From the NCBI RefSeq assembly GCF_000336385.2, contig NZ_HG424443.1, positions 1 to 64,000 on the forward strand: DNA of 64,000 bases, written 5' to 3'. Shown here piece by piece: positions 55,843 to 64,000 of this stretch. The DNA is from Lysobacter antibioticus HS124. GTDB taxonomy: Bacteria; Pseudomonadota; Gammaproteobacteria; Xanthomonadales; Xanthomonadaceae. The notes under the pieces were generated by a model that was not told where the DNA came from, searched no databases, and worked only from the letters and a program-made list of their open reading frames with translations. Position numbers and translations under genes: made by a program. Position 1 is the first letter of the stretch; each line of letters begins with the position of its first letter.

Positions 55843-57315
55843 TCAGAAGGCGAGTTGGGCGCGGGTGAAGAAGGCTTTTTCGTCTTCGCGGTCGCGGCCG
55901 GCGGCGGCGCCGCCGTCGAACGCGGTCTGGGTGTAGTTGGCGACCAGCTTGAGATTGCCGGTCAGGTACCAGTTCAGGCCCAAGCCCCAGGAGCGCGCCG
56001 CCGCGGCCACCGCGTTGCGGTCGGCATAACGCGGGAACGCGGCCTCGTCGATCTCCAGGCGGCCGTAGCGCGCGACCAGTTCGAACGCGCCCCAGCCTGC
56101 GCCACCGACCGTAAAAGGTTGGTTAGGCCGGGCCACGCCCTTGTAGCCCGCGTCTTCGCCGGTGAGCACGTAGCCGGCGGTGACCTGCCAGGCGCGATGG
56201 TCGAGTTCGCCGGCGAAGGCGCCATTGCGCACTTCCTGGCTGGAGCCGACGTATTCGCCGATCACGCCGAAGGCGTTGCGATAGAACCACGCCTGCGGCG
56301 ACCAGCGGCTGTGCGCGCCGTCGGCCAGCACCGCGCTGCGGTAATTGAAGAACTGCACCTGGCCGGGCGTGCGGTAACGCGGCAAGGCGTTGTTGCCGCC
56401 GCCGCGCTTGTCGCCGCGGCTGCCGGCGAGGCCGAAGCCCAACCCCGACAGCGCGCCGCCGTCGTTCTTCCACGGTTCGACGAACACCCGCCCGGCCAGT
56501 TCGAACTCGTTGTCGGGATTGACCGTCGGGCTGTCGCGGCCGTCGACCGCGCCGTTGAACACGCCCAGGGCGTACGACACGGTGGCGCCGGCGAGTTCGC
56601 CCTGCAGCTGCACGCCGAGGTCGCGGTTCGGGGTCAGCTCCGAGGCCAGGCCGAGCTCGATCAGCGCATTGGAGCCGCTGGACTGCAGCCGTTCCAGGCC
56701 GACCGGGCTTTTGAACTTGCCGATCCGCACGGTCGCGCGCGGATCGAACTTGAGATCCAGGTAGGCGTCGTTGACCGTCGCGCTGTCGCCGGCGAATTCG
56801 GGCGTCAAGCGGAAGCCGACCAGCGAACCCCAGGTGCCTTCCAGGGTCGGCTGGATGCGCCGGAACAGGAACGTGTCGTTTTGCGGCGAGCGCTCGTCGC
56901 CGATGAAGAAGCGGCCGTCGGCCTGGACCAGCGCCTTGAGCTTGACCTCGACATCGCCGGGCGGCGGCGATTTGATCGCCAGGCCCTTGCTCGCGCTCAG
57001 CGACACGCTCGGCGTACTCGCGGCCTTGGCCGCGGCCTCTTCGGCCTGCAGCTCCAGCTTGCGTTCGATGATCCGCAAGCGCTGGTCGAGCTCGGCCAGG
57101 CTGCCGCTGTCGGCCGAGGCGCCGGCGATCGCGTCGCCGCCGCCGAGGCGTTGCTCGATCGCGCGTAGGCGCTCGGCCAGCGCCTGGACCGTGAGTTCGC
57201 CGGCGGGCGGCGGCGTTTGCGCTTGCGTCGGCAGCGCCAGGGCGCAGGCGATCGCGCCGCACAGCCAGACGGTCGCGGCGCGGGCCGCATGCGGAGGTCG
57301 AACCCGGATATGCAT
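55843..57315 (-). CDS. OprP/OprO-type anion-selective porin
   Basis: A 490-residue outer-membrane porin: signal peptide to about residue 32 (TQAQ), a coiled-coil stretch ([20 protein letters not shown]), then a beta-barrel including [22 protein letters not shown] and [22 protein letters not shown], ending in a terminal Phe (TRAQLAF). These match phosphate-selective porins O and P. Placed between the regulator and the sulfate-binding protein, it probably passes sulfate instead of phosphate. TAGGAGCA precedes ATG 57315. Confidence 0.88.
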   Translation of the reverse strand: MHIRVRPPHAARAATVWLCGAIACALALPTQAQTPPPAGELTVQALAERLRAIEQRLGGGDAIAGASADSGSLAELDQRLRIIERKLELQAEEAAAKAASTPSVSLSASKGLAIKSPPPGDVEVKLKALVQADGRFFIGDERSPQNDTFLFRRIQPTLEGTWGSLVGFRLTPEFAGDSATVNDAYLDLKFDPRATVRIGKFKSPVGLERLQSSGSNALIELGLASELTPNRDLGVQLQGELAGATVSYALGVFNGAVDGRDSPTVNPDNEFELAGRVFVEPWKNDGGALSGLGFGLAGSRGDKRGGGNNALPRYRTPGQVQFFNYRSAVLADGAHSRWSPQAWFYRNAFGVIGEYVGSSQEVRNGAFAGELDHRAWQVTAGYVLTGEDAGYKGVARPNQPFTVGGAGWGAFELVARYGRLEIDEAAFPRYADRNAVAAAARSWGLGLNWYLTGNLKLVANYTQTAFDGGAAAGRDREDEKAFFTRAQLAF

Positions 57316-57501
57316 GATGTGCTCCTACGAACGGGCGGAACGGTGAGGCGATCCGGGTGGCGCGGAAACGCGGTGGAGGTGACGTGATGCGTCGGCCCGG
57401 TCGCGGCCGCGCCTGCGCGCGTTGGCAGGAGGGCGACCCGGCCGTTCGGCGTCGCCCGCCGCCGGCCCCTGGGCCCGGATCGGCGGCGAAGCCGGTGCGG
57501 C

Positions 57502-57753
57502 TCAGCCCCAGGATTCGGCCGCGGCCGCGACCGGCAGGCGCTGGCTGCGGACGATCTCGACGATCCGCGCCTGGCTGACCCGCACTTCGATCCGGCCCTC
57601 TTCCAGCCCGCGCAAAGCCTGCAGCAGGGCGAACTCGGTATCGCTGAGGTTGACGATGTTGATGTCCGGTTCGCGGTCGCGGGGCGCGGTCGCGGCTCTG
57701 TCCGCGCGCTGTGCGGCGCTGCGTTTTCCGGCCTCCGCCGCGTTGCGGTTCAT
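57502..57753 (-). CDS. YezD family (DUF2292) small protein
   Basis: An 83-residue protein with a basic, disordered N-terminal third and the DUF2292 core LLQALRGLEEGRIEVRVSQARIVEIVRSQR. YezD proteins are often encoded in sulfur-assimilation operons; function unknown. Its ATG overlaps the stop of the Rrf2 regulator gene (ATGA), so the two are made together. Confidence 0.82.
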   Translation of the reverse strand: MNRNAAEAGKRSAAQRADRAATAPRDREPDINIVNLSDTEFALLQALRGLEEGRIEVRVSQARIVEIVRSQRLPVAAAAESWG

Positions 57754-58229
57754 CGGGCGTCTCCTTCCAGGTTCAGCAACGCCGGCGTCGACGACGCGCG
57801 GGCGAATTCGGCCAGGCTGCGTCGATCGAGCACGTCGGAAATGGCGTCGCGCGCCTCGCGCATCAGCGCGCGCAGGGTGCAGCCGTCGGGGTCGCGGCAG
57901 TCGGAGCAGGGCCGGTAGGCGCTGACGCTGGCGCACAACACCGCGGCCAGCGGTCCGTCGATGGCGCGGATCAGGTCGCCGACCATGATGTGCTCGGGCG
58001 GCCGGGCCAGGGTATGGCCGCCCTTTTGCCCGCGCCGGCTGTCGATGAAGCCGGCCTCGCGCAGGTCGACCAGGATCGACTCCAGGAACTTGCCCGGCGC
58101 GCCGCTGTGTTGGGCGATGGTGCGGGCCTGCAGGCGCGGGCCATCGGCGCGATCCGCCCCGGGCCGGCCGTGGGCGCGCGCCAGCGCGCACATCGCGCGC
58201 AGGGCGTACTTGGCCTTCATCGTCAGCAT
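57750..58229 (-). CDS. Rrf2-family transcriptional regulator
   Basis: A 159-residue winged-helix regulator of the IscR/CymR family: MKAKYALRAMCALA, the DNA-reading helix ARTIAQHSGAPGKFLESIL and wing SRRGQKGGHTLARPPEHI. Four cysteines, C99, C108, C111 and C117, form a cluster close to the IscR/NsrR Fe-S site, so it may sense Fe-S, redox or cysteine status. First gene of the sulfate operon. GGAG precedes ATG 58229, and an inverted repeat (58227-58253) brackets that ribosome binding site, hinting at autoregulation. Confidence 0.9.
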   Translation of the reverse strand: MLTMKAKYALRAMCALARAHGRPGADRADGPRLQARTIAQHSGAPGKFLESILVDLREAGFIDSRRGQKGGHTLARPPEHIMVGDLIRAIDGPLAAVLCASVSAYRPCSDCRDPDGCTLRALMREARDAISDVLDRRSLAEFARASSTPALLNLEGDAR

Positions 58230-58253
58230 TTCCCAGTCTCCATGTAGGAAATG
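58227..58253. promoter_or_regulatory. Inverted repeat over the Rrf2 gene start
   Basis: CATTTCC (58227-58233) and GGAAATG (58247-58253), 13-base spacer. The left arm includes the start codon and the spacer contains the ribosome binding site. Fits either a repressor operator or an RNA hairpin exposing the site in its loop. Confidence 0.5.
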
Positions 58254-58745
58254 TGGCCGGGGCCGGGGGCGGAGGGAAAAGGTTTTGCCTCATCTGCATA
58301 TGACGGGGCGGTATGTGGCGTGCGGGGCAGCGGGCGCGCGCTGTGCGGCCGTGTCGGATGGGCGGCGGACGTCCGTGGCGCCGGGTGCGGCGGGGATTGC
58401 GCGGTGGTCTTGGCGGCGCGGGGAAAGCCAAAAGGCCCAGCCGAAGCCGCTCCCCCCTGACCTGCCCTTTTCAACGGGGGGGGAAGCCGCGCCGCGGCGG
58501 CTTGGGCACGCGCCGGGAACCGTGTCCTCGTCCGCGCCGAGCGGCAGCGGCTGTTCCCTGCCTTCCGAAAAAGGCGGGCTAGGGGATTCGCCGTCGCGCT
58601 TGCTCCGCTCGGGAACGGCTTCGGCGATGCGCCGTGCCGACGCCGCAGAACGGCGAACGGCGGCCCCGCCGTGGCCGGACATCGGGCGGGTCGACCCCGG
58701 TCTGCGCGAACCTGTGCGCGGACGAAGCCGTTACGATGAGCGCCA
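58230..58745. other. Divergent gap between the sulfate operon and the OppC-type gene
   Basis: Contains the inverted repeat at the Rrf2 start and C5T5-type palindromic repeats. TACGAT at 58732 lies 8 bases before the next ATG. No gene seen. Confidence 0.6.
58450..58590. repeat. C5T5-type repeats in inverse orientation
   Basis: CTCCCCCCTGACCTGCCCTT then TTCAACGGGGGGG (58450-58484), and an inverse relative CTTCCGAAAAAGGCGGGCTA around 58562. Same family as at 13262 and 46208. Confidence 0.65.
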
Positions 58746-59594
58746 ATGCGTTCTCTCGCCTCGCTTCCGCCGCTCGCCCGCACCTGTCTGTCGGTTCTCG
58801 CCGTTCTTGCCGCCGTGTGTTGGCTGGCGCCCGGGATGAGCCGTTACGGGCCGATCCTGCCCGACTGGGACGCGTTGTCGGCCGCGCCGGGCACGGCCGG
58901 GCATTGGTTCGGCACCGATGCGATCGGCCGCGACGTGTTCGCGCGCACGCTCGCCGGCGGGCGCCTGTCGCTCGGCATCGGCTTGTTGGCCAGCGTGGTC
59001 GCGCTGGCGATCGGGCTGGGCTACGGCGCGATCGCCGGCCTGGCCGGCGGCCGCACCGAGCGCGCGATGCTGCGCGTGCTGGACGTGTTCTCGGCGCTGC
59101 CGTTCCTGCTGGTGGTGATCTTGCTGCTGACCTTGTTCGAACGCTCGCTGTGGCTGTTGCTGGTCGCGATCGGCGGCTACGTCTGGATCGACCTGGCGCG
59201 GGTCATGCGCGCCGAGGCCGCGCGCCTGCGCGAAGCGCCGTTCGTGCTCGCCGCGCAGGCGGCGGGGGCGAGCTTCGGCCAGCGCCTGCGCTGGCACGTG
59301 TTGCCGAACCTGCTGCCGCTGGCCTTCGTCTACCTCGGCCTGATCCTGCCGCAGGCCATCCTGGTCGAGAGCTTTCTCGGTTTTCTCGGCCTGTCGATCG
59401 ACGAGCCGTCGTCCAGTTGGGGCGGTCTGCTCGCCGAAGGCGTGCAGGAGCTCGACAGCGCGCCGTGGACGCTGTTGTTTCCGGCCGGCTTCCTGGTGAC
59501 CACGCTGGCCGCGTTCCAATTCCTCGGCGACGGCCTGCGCGACTGGCTCGACGTCAAGCGCAGCGCGCCGCGCGGCGAAGAGGCCGCGGCATGA
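58746..59594 (+). CDS. OppC/DppC/YejE-type ABC transporter permease
   Basis: A 282-residue permease: N-terminal helix, the family lead HWFGTDAIGRDVFARTLAGGRLSLGIG, five more helices and the EAA loop LAAQAAGASFGQRLRWHVLPN. This is the C-type permease of peptide/nickel importers. Its partner B-type permease and a binding protein are not encoded next to it. No ribosome binding site is seen; TACGAT lies at 58732-58737. The stop overlaps the ATPase start by four bases. Confidence 0.9.
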   Translation: MRSLASLPPLARTCLSVLAVLAAVCWLAPGMSRYGPILPDWDALSAAPGTAGHWFGTDAIGRDVFARTLAGGRLSLGIGLLASVVALAIGLGYGAIAGLAGGRTERAMLRVLDVFSALPFLLVVILLLTLFERSLWLLLVAIGGYVWIDLARVMRAEAARLREAPFVLAAQAAGASFGQRLRWHVLPNLLPLAFVYLGLILPQAILVESFLGFLGLSIDEPSSSWGGLLAEGVQELDSAPWTLLFPAGFLVTTLAAFQFLGDGLRDWLDVKRSAPRGEEAAA

Positions 59595-61141
59595 ACTCGG
59601 TCGCCTTGCGCGGCCTGCACGTGAGCGCGAACGGCGGCGCGCGAGCGCTGCTCGGCCCGGTCGACCTGGAGTTGCACGCCGGCCAATGCCTGGGCGTGGT
59701 CGGCGAAAGCGGCAGCGGCAAAAGCCTGACCGCGCTGTCCCTGCTCGGCCTGCTGCCGCCGGGGCTGCAGGCGCGCGGCGAGCTGCGGGTCGACGGCGAA
59801 ACCCTCGGCCTCGGCGACGCGGCGCATGCGCGCCTGCGCGGCCGCGGCCTGGCCTGGGTGCCGCAGGACCCGCTGGCGGCGCTGCATCCGCTGCGCCGGG
59901 TCGGTGCGCAGCTGATCGAAACCCTGCGCACGGTACGCGGACTCGGCAAGGACGAGGCACGGGCCCGGGCGCAGCATCTGTTCGAGCGCGTGCAATTGCC
60001 GGAGCCGGCGACGGCGTTGCAGCGCTACCCGCATCAGTTCTCCGGCGGCCAGCGTCAGCGCATCGCCATCGCGCTGGCCCTGGCCACCGCGCCGCGGGCA
60101 TTGATCGCCGACGAACCGACTTCGGCGCTGGACGCGCGCATCGCCCGCGACATCCTCGATCTGCTCGACCGGCTGCGCCGCGAGGATGGCCTGGCCTTGC
60201 TGCTGATCAGCCACGACCTGCCCCTGGTCGGCGCCTACGCGCAGCGGTTGTTGGTGCTGCAGCGCGGCGTCGTGGTCGAGCAGGGCGAGGCCGCGCGCGT
60301 GTTCGCCGCGCCGGCGCAGGCCTACACGCGCGAACTGCTGGCCGCCGACCGCATCGAGGCGTTGCCGGAGGCGAGCTCGGACGCGCCGGTGTGGCTGCGC
60401 GGCGAAGGTTTGCGCATGCACTATCCGCGCGCGCCGCGGCCGGCCTTGGACGCGGTCGATATCGAGCTGCGCCGCGGCGAAGGGCTGGCGCTGGTCGGCG
60501 AAAGCGGCAGCGGCAAGAGCACGCTCGGCCGCGCCTTGCTGCGTTTGCTGCGCGGCGCGCAAGGCCGGGTCTGCGTCGACGGCGCGGATCTGGCCGGGTT
60601 GGACGCGGCCGCGCTGCGCCGCTGGCGCGCGCAGACCGGCGTGGTGTTCCAGGATCCGTATGCCTCGCTCGATCCGCGCCTGCGCGTGGCGCAGATCGTC
60701 GCCGAGCCCTTGCGCATCCACACCCGCTCGGACGCGGCGGCGCGCCGCGCGCGCGCCGCCGAGCTGCTGGCCGCGGTCGGGCTGGACGCTGCGATGCTGG
60801 ACCGCTATCCGCACCAGTTCTCCGGCGGCCAGCGCCAGCGCATCGCGATCGCGCGCGCGTTGGCGACCGAGCCCAAACTGCTGGTCTGCGACGAAGCGGT
60901 GTCGGCGCTGGACGCGCACCATCGCGCCGCGATCCTCGCCCTGTTGGCGCGTCTCAAGCGCGAGCGCGGTCTGGCCCTGTTGTTCGTGACCCACGACCTG
61001 TCCGCGGCCGCGGCGGTGGCCGAGCGCATCGCCGTGCTCGAAGCCGGGCGCATCGTCGAAACCGGACCCACCGCCCAGGTGCTGCGCGCGCCGCAGCACG
61101 CGCATACCCGCGCCCTGCTCGCGGCACGACCGCAGGCCTGA
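59591..61141 (+). CDS. Double ABC ATPase (OppD-OppF fusion, YejF type)
   Basis: A 516-residue protein with two complete ATPase halves: Walker A GESGSGKS near residues 38-45 and again near 302-309; signature FSGGQRQRIAIA in each half; Walker B ALIADEPTSALD and LLVCDEAVSALD. The second Walker B has Ala in place of the usual Pro, a minor change. It lacks the C-terminal Cys-rich Fe-S motif of some OppD/DppD proteins. Energises the OppC-type permease at 58746; substrate probably oligopeptides. Confidence 0.93.
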   Translation: MNSVALRGLHVSANGGARALLGPVDLELHAGQCLGVVGESGSGKSLTALSLLGLLPPGLQARGELRVDGETLGLGDAAHARLRGRGLAWVPQDPLAALHPLRRVGAQLIETLRTVRGLGKDEARARAQHLFERVQLPEPATALQRYPHQFSGGQRQRIAIALALATAPRALIADEPTSALDARIARDILDLLDRLRREDGLALLLISHDLPLVGAYAQRLLVLQRGVVVEQGEAARVFAAPAQAYTRELLAADRIEALPEASSDAPVWLRGEGLRMHYPRAPRPALDAVDIELRRGEGLALVGESGSGKSTLGRALLRLLRGAQGRVCVDGADLAGLDAAALRRWRAQTGVVFQDPYASLDPRLRVAQIVAEPLRIHTRSDAAARRARAAELLAAVGLDAAMLDRYPHQFSGGQRQRIAIARALATEPKLLVCDEAVSALDAHHRAAILALLARLKRERGLALLFVTHDLSAAAAVAERIAVLEAGRIVETGPTAQVLRAPQHAHTRALLAARPQA

Positions 61142-61189
61142 CGCCGGGATCGGCGCGCGTGCGCCGATGCGGCGTCTATCCGGCGGCGT

Positions 61190-61438
61190 TCAGATGAAAC
61201 CGCCGCCGAGGCCGAGCCGGACCACGCCGACCAGGATGGCGATGCCGTTGAGCCACAGCCCGGCCTTGGCGCGGGCGTTGTGCTCGCTGCGGGTGAACAG
61301 CAGGCCGATCGCGGCGATCACCGCGCCGATCGCGGCGAACGGGATCATGAACCAGTTGCCCCAGCCCAGGAACGGGATCAGGGCGGCGATCATCCACAGC
61401 ACGGCGACGATGCCCCAGAGCAGACTGATCAAACCCAT
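61190..61438 (-). CDS. Small hydrophobic membrane protein
   Basis: An 82-residue protein of three hydrophobic segments: LISLLWGIVAVLWMIAALIPF, WFMIPFAAIGAVIAAIGLLFT and AKAGLWLNGIAILVGVVRLGL, close to the DUF4190-type layout. The start is taken as ATG 61438 after GGAG; an in-frame ATG at 61471 would prepend an alanine-rich, non-hydrophobic lead. Role unknown. Confidence 0.75.
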   Translation of the reverse strand: MGLISLLWGIVAVLWMIAALIPFLGWGNWFMIPFAAIGAVIAAIGLLFTRSEHNARAKAGLWLNGIAILVGVVRLGLGGGFI

Positions 61439-61536
61439 CGACGTGGCTCCGCAAGCGGCCGGATCGGCCATGCCTGCAACGTAATGTCTGTCCGGACGAT
61501 TGCAAGTGCCGCAGGTCGGCGTGACCGACGGCGCGC

Positions 61537-62556
61537 TCAGCCGCCGTGCACGCCGTCGATCTCGACCCGCAGCTCGTGGCGGCAGATCGCCGCGTGCACC
61601 AGAATCCGCGGCACGCGCTCGCCGAAGCGCCGGTCCAGCGCTTCGGCCACCGGCGCCATGTCCTCGGCGTCGCGCACGTAGACCTTCAGTCGGGTGCCGG
61701 CGCCGAACGCGGCCGGCAACTGCGGCCGGCGCTGGCGCGCCGCCGCGAGCAGGCTGTCGAAATTGGCCAGGGTTTCCTCGAGCTGGGCCAGCACCGAGTC
61801 GGCGTGGCGCGACTCGTGGCCGACCACCGCCGCGGTGCCCGACAGCAGCAGCGGCATCGCCGCCGGCTGCGGCGGCAGCATCGCCCGGGCGAAACTTGGC
61901 GATTGCGGACCGTATTGGCGCGGGTAGCGGTAGGCGCTGACCTGGCGCGGATTCTCCAGCGGCGTACCGGCGCTGCGCGCGGCCAGCCAGTAGACCTGCA
62001 GCCGGCGCGCGCCGTCGACGCGGCCGATCGCGGTCGCCGCCGGCAGCTGCGCGGTGTCGAAGTCGCCCAGTCCGCGCGCGCGGCCGACGCAGAACACGCG
62101 ATAACGTTCTTCGTCGCCGTGACCGAGGGTGATGCCGTCGAGGTAGTTCCAGATCCGCAGCAAATGCGGATAGCCGCGCTCGGCGGTGAAGGCGAGCAGC
62201 TTGCGGTACAGGTACTCGGCGGCGCGCGCGATCTCGCCGTTGGCGGCTTCGCCCGGCAGCGGCTCGGGTTCGTCGAACTCGATCACGCCGAACTGCAGCG
62301 CGCCGTCCTCGGACCAGGCCAGGTCGCCGTCGCGGCCCTTGCTGACCGGGCCGGTGCCGCGCCAGCGCTCCAGGCGGGCGTCGCCGAACGGCTCCAAGGC
62401 CACGCGCAGGTAACGCGGATCGTCGTGATGCGGGGCGCCCCCGCCGAAGCCGAACACCGCCAGGGTGTCGTCCTGCGCCAGCAGCGTCTCGGGCGCGGCG
62501 TCCAGATAGTCGACCTGCAGGCGCGGGCCGGCCAGCATCGTGGCGGCCGCGCTCAC
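61537..62556 (-). CDS. xanB2: XanB2-type chorismatase (3-/4-hydroxybenzoate synthase)
   Basis: A 339-residue chorismatase of the FkbO/Hyg5/XanB2 group. In Xanthomonas, XanB2 hydrolyses chorismate to 3- and 4-hydroxybenzoate, feeding xanthomonadin pigment, the diffusible factor and ubiquinone. Seen: LAVFGFGGGAPHHDD, the RYRVFCVGRARGLGDF and RLQVYWLAARSAGTPLENPR stretches and HESRHADSVLAQLEETL of the C-terminal half. Start: GTG 62556, overlapping the flavoprotein stop as GTGA; an ATG six codons later is an alternative. Chorismate supply depends in part on AroE, also in this window. Confidence 0.93.
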   Translation of the reverse strand: MSAAATMLAGPRLQVDYLDAAPETLLAQDDTLAVFGFGGGAPHHDDPRYLRVALEPFGDARLERWRGTGPVSKGRDGDLAWSEDGALQFGVIEFDEPEPLPGEAANGEIARAAEYLYRKLLAFTAERGYPHLLRIWNYLDGITLGHGDEERYRVFCVGRARGLGDFDTAQLPAATAIGRVDGARRLQVYWLAARSAGTPLENPRQVSAYRYPRQYGPQSPSFARAMLPPQPAAMPLLLSGTAAVVGHESRHADSVLAQLEETLANFDSLLAAARQRRPQLPAAFGAGTRLKVYVRDAEDMAPVAEALDRRFGERVPRILVHAAICRHELRVEIDGVHGG

Positions 62557-63941
62557 GGGTTGCCCCGCTGCAGCGTGTCGCCGCGGAAGTCGACGCCGAC
62601 CTGGCGCTTGCGCCGCAGCCAGCCGCGCAGCGCCTGCGGCGCCATGCGCACCGCGGTCAGGGCGTAGATGAAACGAAACAGCCGCAAGCGGTTGAGCACC
62701 GCGCGGTTGTCGAAAACGTCGCCGGCGAGCATCGAGATGACCGCCTGCTCGACTTGCCAGAAGTTGCGTGGAGCGTTGAACAATTCGCGCATGACCGGGG
62801 TGGTGAAGCGATAGATGAACCACTGGAAATGTTTCAGGCCGCGCTTGAGCCGCACGGTCATTTCGTCCTGCAGCGCGGCCTCGCGGGCCGGTTCGCGCAG
62901 CGCGCCGTCGACCACGGCCGCGGCCTGCTCGCCGCTGTTCATGCCGAGGTAGACGCCGGAGGAAAACACCGGATCGACGAAGGCGTAGGCGTCGCCGACC
63001 ATGACCCAGCCGGGGCCGGTCATGCGGCTGCAGGTGTAGGAATAGTTGCCGGTGACGTGGACCTCGCCGCAGCGCTGCGCGCCCTGCATGCGCGCCCACA
63101 CCGAGGGCTCGGACTCCAGGGTCCGCATCAGGAAGGCTTCGCTGTCGCCGCGACGCTGCTTGAGGTACTCGGGGAAGCACACCGCGCCCACGCTCATCAC
63201 TCCGCGCTGCAGCGGGATCAGCCACATCCAGCCGTGGGCGAAGCGCTGCACGGTGATGTTGCCGGCGTCTTCGCCCTCGCGGCGCTGGACGCCGGTGAAA
63301 TGGCTGAAGATCGCCGCCGACTGGTGCAGCGGATTCTTGCGCTTGAGCTTGAGCTGGCTGCCGAGGACGGTGTCGCGCCCGCTGCCGTCGACCAGATAGC
63401 GCATGCGCACCTGCAGCGCGGCGCCGTCGGCGCTGCGGGCATGGGCGAGGGCGGGGCGGCCGTCGGCGCCGAATTCGATCCGCTCGACCTTGACCTGCTC
63501 GCGTGCGTCGACGCCGTTGCCCTGGGCGTGACGGAACAGCAGTTGATCGAACTCTTCGCGCTTGACCTGGAAGGCGTAGCCGAACACCGGATCGAGCGCG
63601 CGTTCGAAACGGAAAGTGTTGTAGCGCTCGGCGTCGATCGGAAACTCGGCCCCGGGCTTGTGCACGCCGATCGCGCGCACCTGCTCGAGCACGCCGAGGC
63701 GTTCGAGGATGGCGAGGTTCATCGGCAGCAGGGATTCGCCGATGTGGAAACGCGGGTGCCGGTCCTTTTCCAGCAACAGCACCTTCCAGCCCTTGCGCGC
63801 CAGCAGGGTCGCCGCGGTGGTGCCCGCCGGGCCGCCGCCGATCACCAGCACGTCGACCTCGAGGGTCTGCGCGGGCGCCTGGGCGGGGGCGGAAGCGGGG
63901 GCCGTGGCGGTCGCGCCAAGCGCGGATTCGGACGGAGTCAT
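62553..63941 (-). CDS. FAD-dependent halogenase/reductase-like flavoprotein of the pigment locus
   Basis: A 462-residue flavoprotein: Ala/Pro-rich first 25 residues, FAD-binding VIGGGPAGTTAATLLARKG, HIGESLLPMNLAIL and the GWMWLIPLQRG motif that carries the W-x-W-x-I-P signature of flavin halogenases. It lies directly upstream of xanB2, as the reductase/halogenase gene often called xanB1 does in the Xanthomonas pigment locus. Halogenation is not certain, since related enzymes act only as reductases or oxygenases. ATG 63941 lies six bases after TATGAT, so the mRNA is probably leaderless. Confidence 0.88.
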   Translation of the reverse strand: MTPSESALGATATAPASAPAQAPAQTLEVDVLVIGGGPAGTTAATLLARKGWKVLLLEKDRHPRFHIGESLLPMNLAILERLGVLEQVRAIGVHKPGAEFPIDAERYNTFRFERALDPVFGYAFQVKREEFDQLLFRHAQGNGVDAREQVKVERIEFGADGRPALAHARSADGAALQVRMRYLVDGSGRDTVLGSQLKLKRKNPLHQSAAIFSHFTGVQRREGEDAGNITVQRFAHGWMWLIPLQRGVMSVGAVCFPEYLKQRRGDSEAFLMRTLESEPSVWARMQGAQRCGEVHVTGNYSYTCSRMTGPGWVMVGDAYAFVDPVFSSGVYLGMNSGEQAAAVVDGALREPAREAALQDEMTVRLKRGLKHFQWFIYRFTTPVMRELFNAPRNFWQVEQAVISMLAGDVFDNRAVLNRLRLFRFIYALTAVRMAPQALRGWLRRKRQVGVDFRGDTLQRGNP

Positions 63942-63947
63942 GCGCAA

Positions 63948-63953
63948 ATCATA
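63948..63953 (-). promoter_or_regulatory. -10 box of the pigment flavoprotein gene
   Basis: On the minus strand TATGAT, then TTGCGC, then ATG 63941. Same geometry as at 37832 and 13927. Confidence 0.6.
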
Positions 63954-64000
63954 GCCTGCCGCCTCTGCCGGCTGTGCAGTCTGCGGCGTCGGGCCGCGCC

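Noticed and set aside
62553-63941. Calling the pigment flavoprotein a true tryptophan halogenase
   Set aside because: The fold and W-x-W-x-I-P motif are present, but the locus context and related pigment proteins make a reductase/oxygenase role just as likely.

Overview
The window is a 64 kb stretch of very GC-rich (roughly 70%) gammaproteobacterial chromosome that looks like Lysobacter or a close Xanthomonadaceae relative. The taxonomic signs are a xanB2-type chorismatase beside a halogenase-like flavoprotein (xanthomonadin / aryl-polyene pigment start), a CrbS/CrbR acetate regulatory pair, tandem secreted lysyl-endopeptidase-like serine proteases, GGGATTAGGGATT-type tracts, paired TGTAGGAGCGGCGTAAGCCGCGAC repeats, and several leaderless-looking TANNNT-N6-ATG starts. 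It reads as core chromosome; I see no prophage, IS element, CRISPR array, tRNA or rRNA. Genus is inference.

Layout. 1-7.6 kb: end of a CHAD-like gene, a fatty-acid desaturase, two tandem cysteine-rich secreted micro-peptides, an EF-hand protein, an ANT(4')/kanamycin-nucleotidyltransferase homologue, a two-gene ABC transporter, then a tandem glycine riboswitch ahead of a TRIC/Gly_transporter membrane protein, and a uracil-DNA-glycosylase-family gene whose 5' end runs into a repeat tract. 7.8-20 kb: an acetate/organic-acid module (MHS symporter, DcaP-like porin, divergent acs, LuxR-type CrbR, SSS-PAS-kinase-REC CrbS), interrupted by a decayed DUF559 gene, a DUF1080 protein and an AT-richer lipoprotein gene. 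20.8-24.5 kb: two paralogous secreted serine proteases, then rpmB-rpmG. 25-31.6 kb: LAB_N protein and GT2 glycosyltransferase, UDP-glucuronate epimerase-like protein, rsmG-parA-parB with an overlapping DUF4279 gene that seems to start at CTG, and a phosphopantetheinyl transferase. 31.8-37.8 kb: acyl-AMP ligase, GlsB-type protein, xthA, a membrane protein of unknown function, coniferyl-aldehyde-dehydrogenase-like ALDH, gamma carbonic anhydrase.

38.4-45.9 kb is a seven-gene operon (RDD, RDD, SpoIIM, DUF4129, DUF4350, MoxR AAA+, DUF58) in which each start overlaps the previous stop by 1-4 bases. 46-51.4 kb holds aroE-DUF952-YkgJ, a PD40 protein, a small secreted protein, an unknown protein and hemB. 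51.5-58.3 kb is a complete sulfate uptake locus read leftward: Rrf2 regulator, YezD, OprP-like porin, sulfate-binding protein, cysT, cysW, cysA. 58.7-61.1 kb carries an OppC-type permease plus a double-ATPase (OppDF/YejF) without an OppB or binding protein in view. The window ends in the pigment genes.

Functional links: acs is activated in other proteobacteria by CrbS/CrbR-type systems, and here those genes lie with a transporter and porin around a perfect 10-bp inverted repeat in the acs/porin intergenic region. XanB2 turns chorismate into hydroxybenzoates; the PPTase and acyl-AMP ligase 30 kb away are the sort of enzymes an aryl-polyene pathway needs, though that link is inference. Most intergenic gaps carry one of three repeat families, in places forming gene termini.
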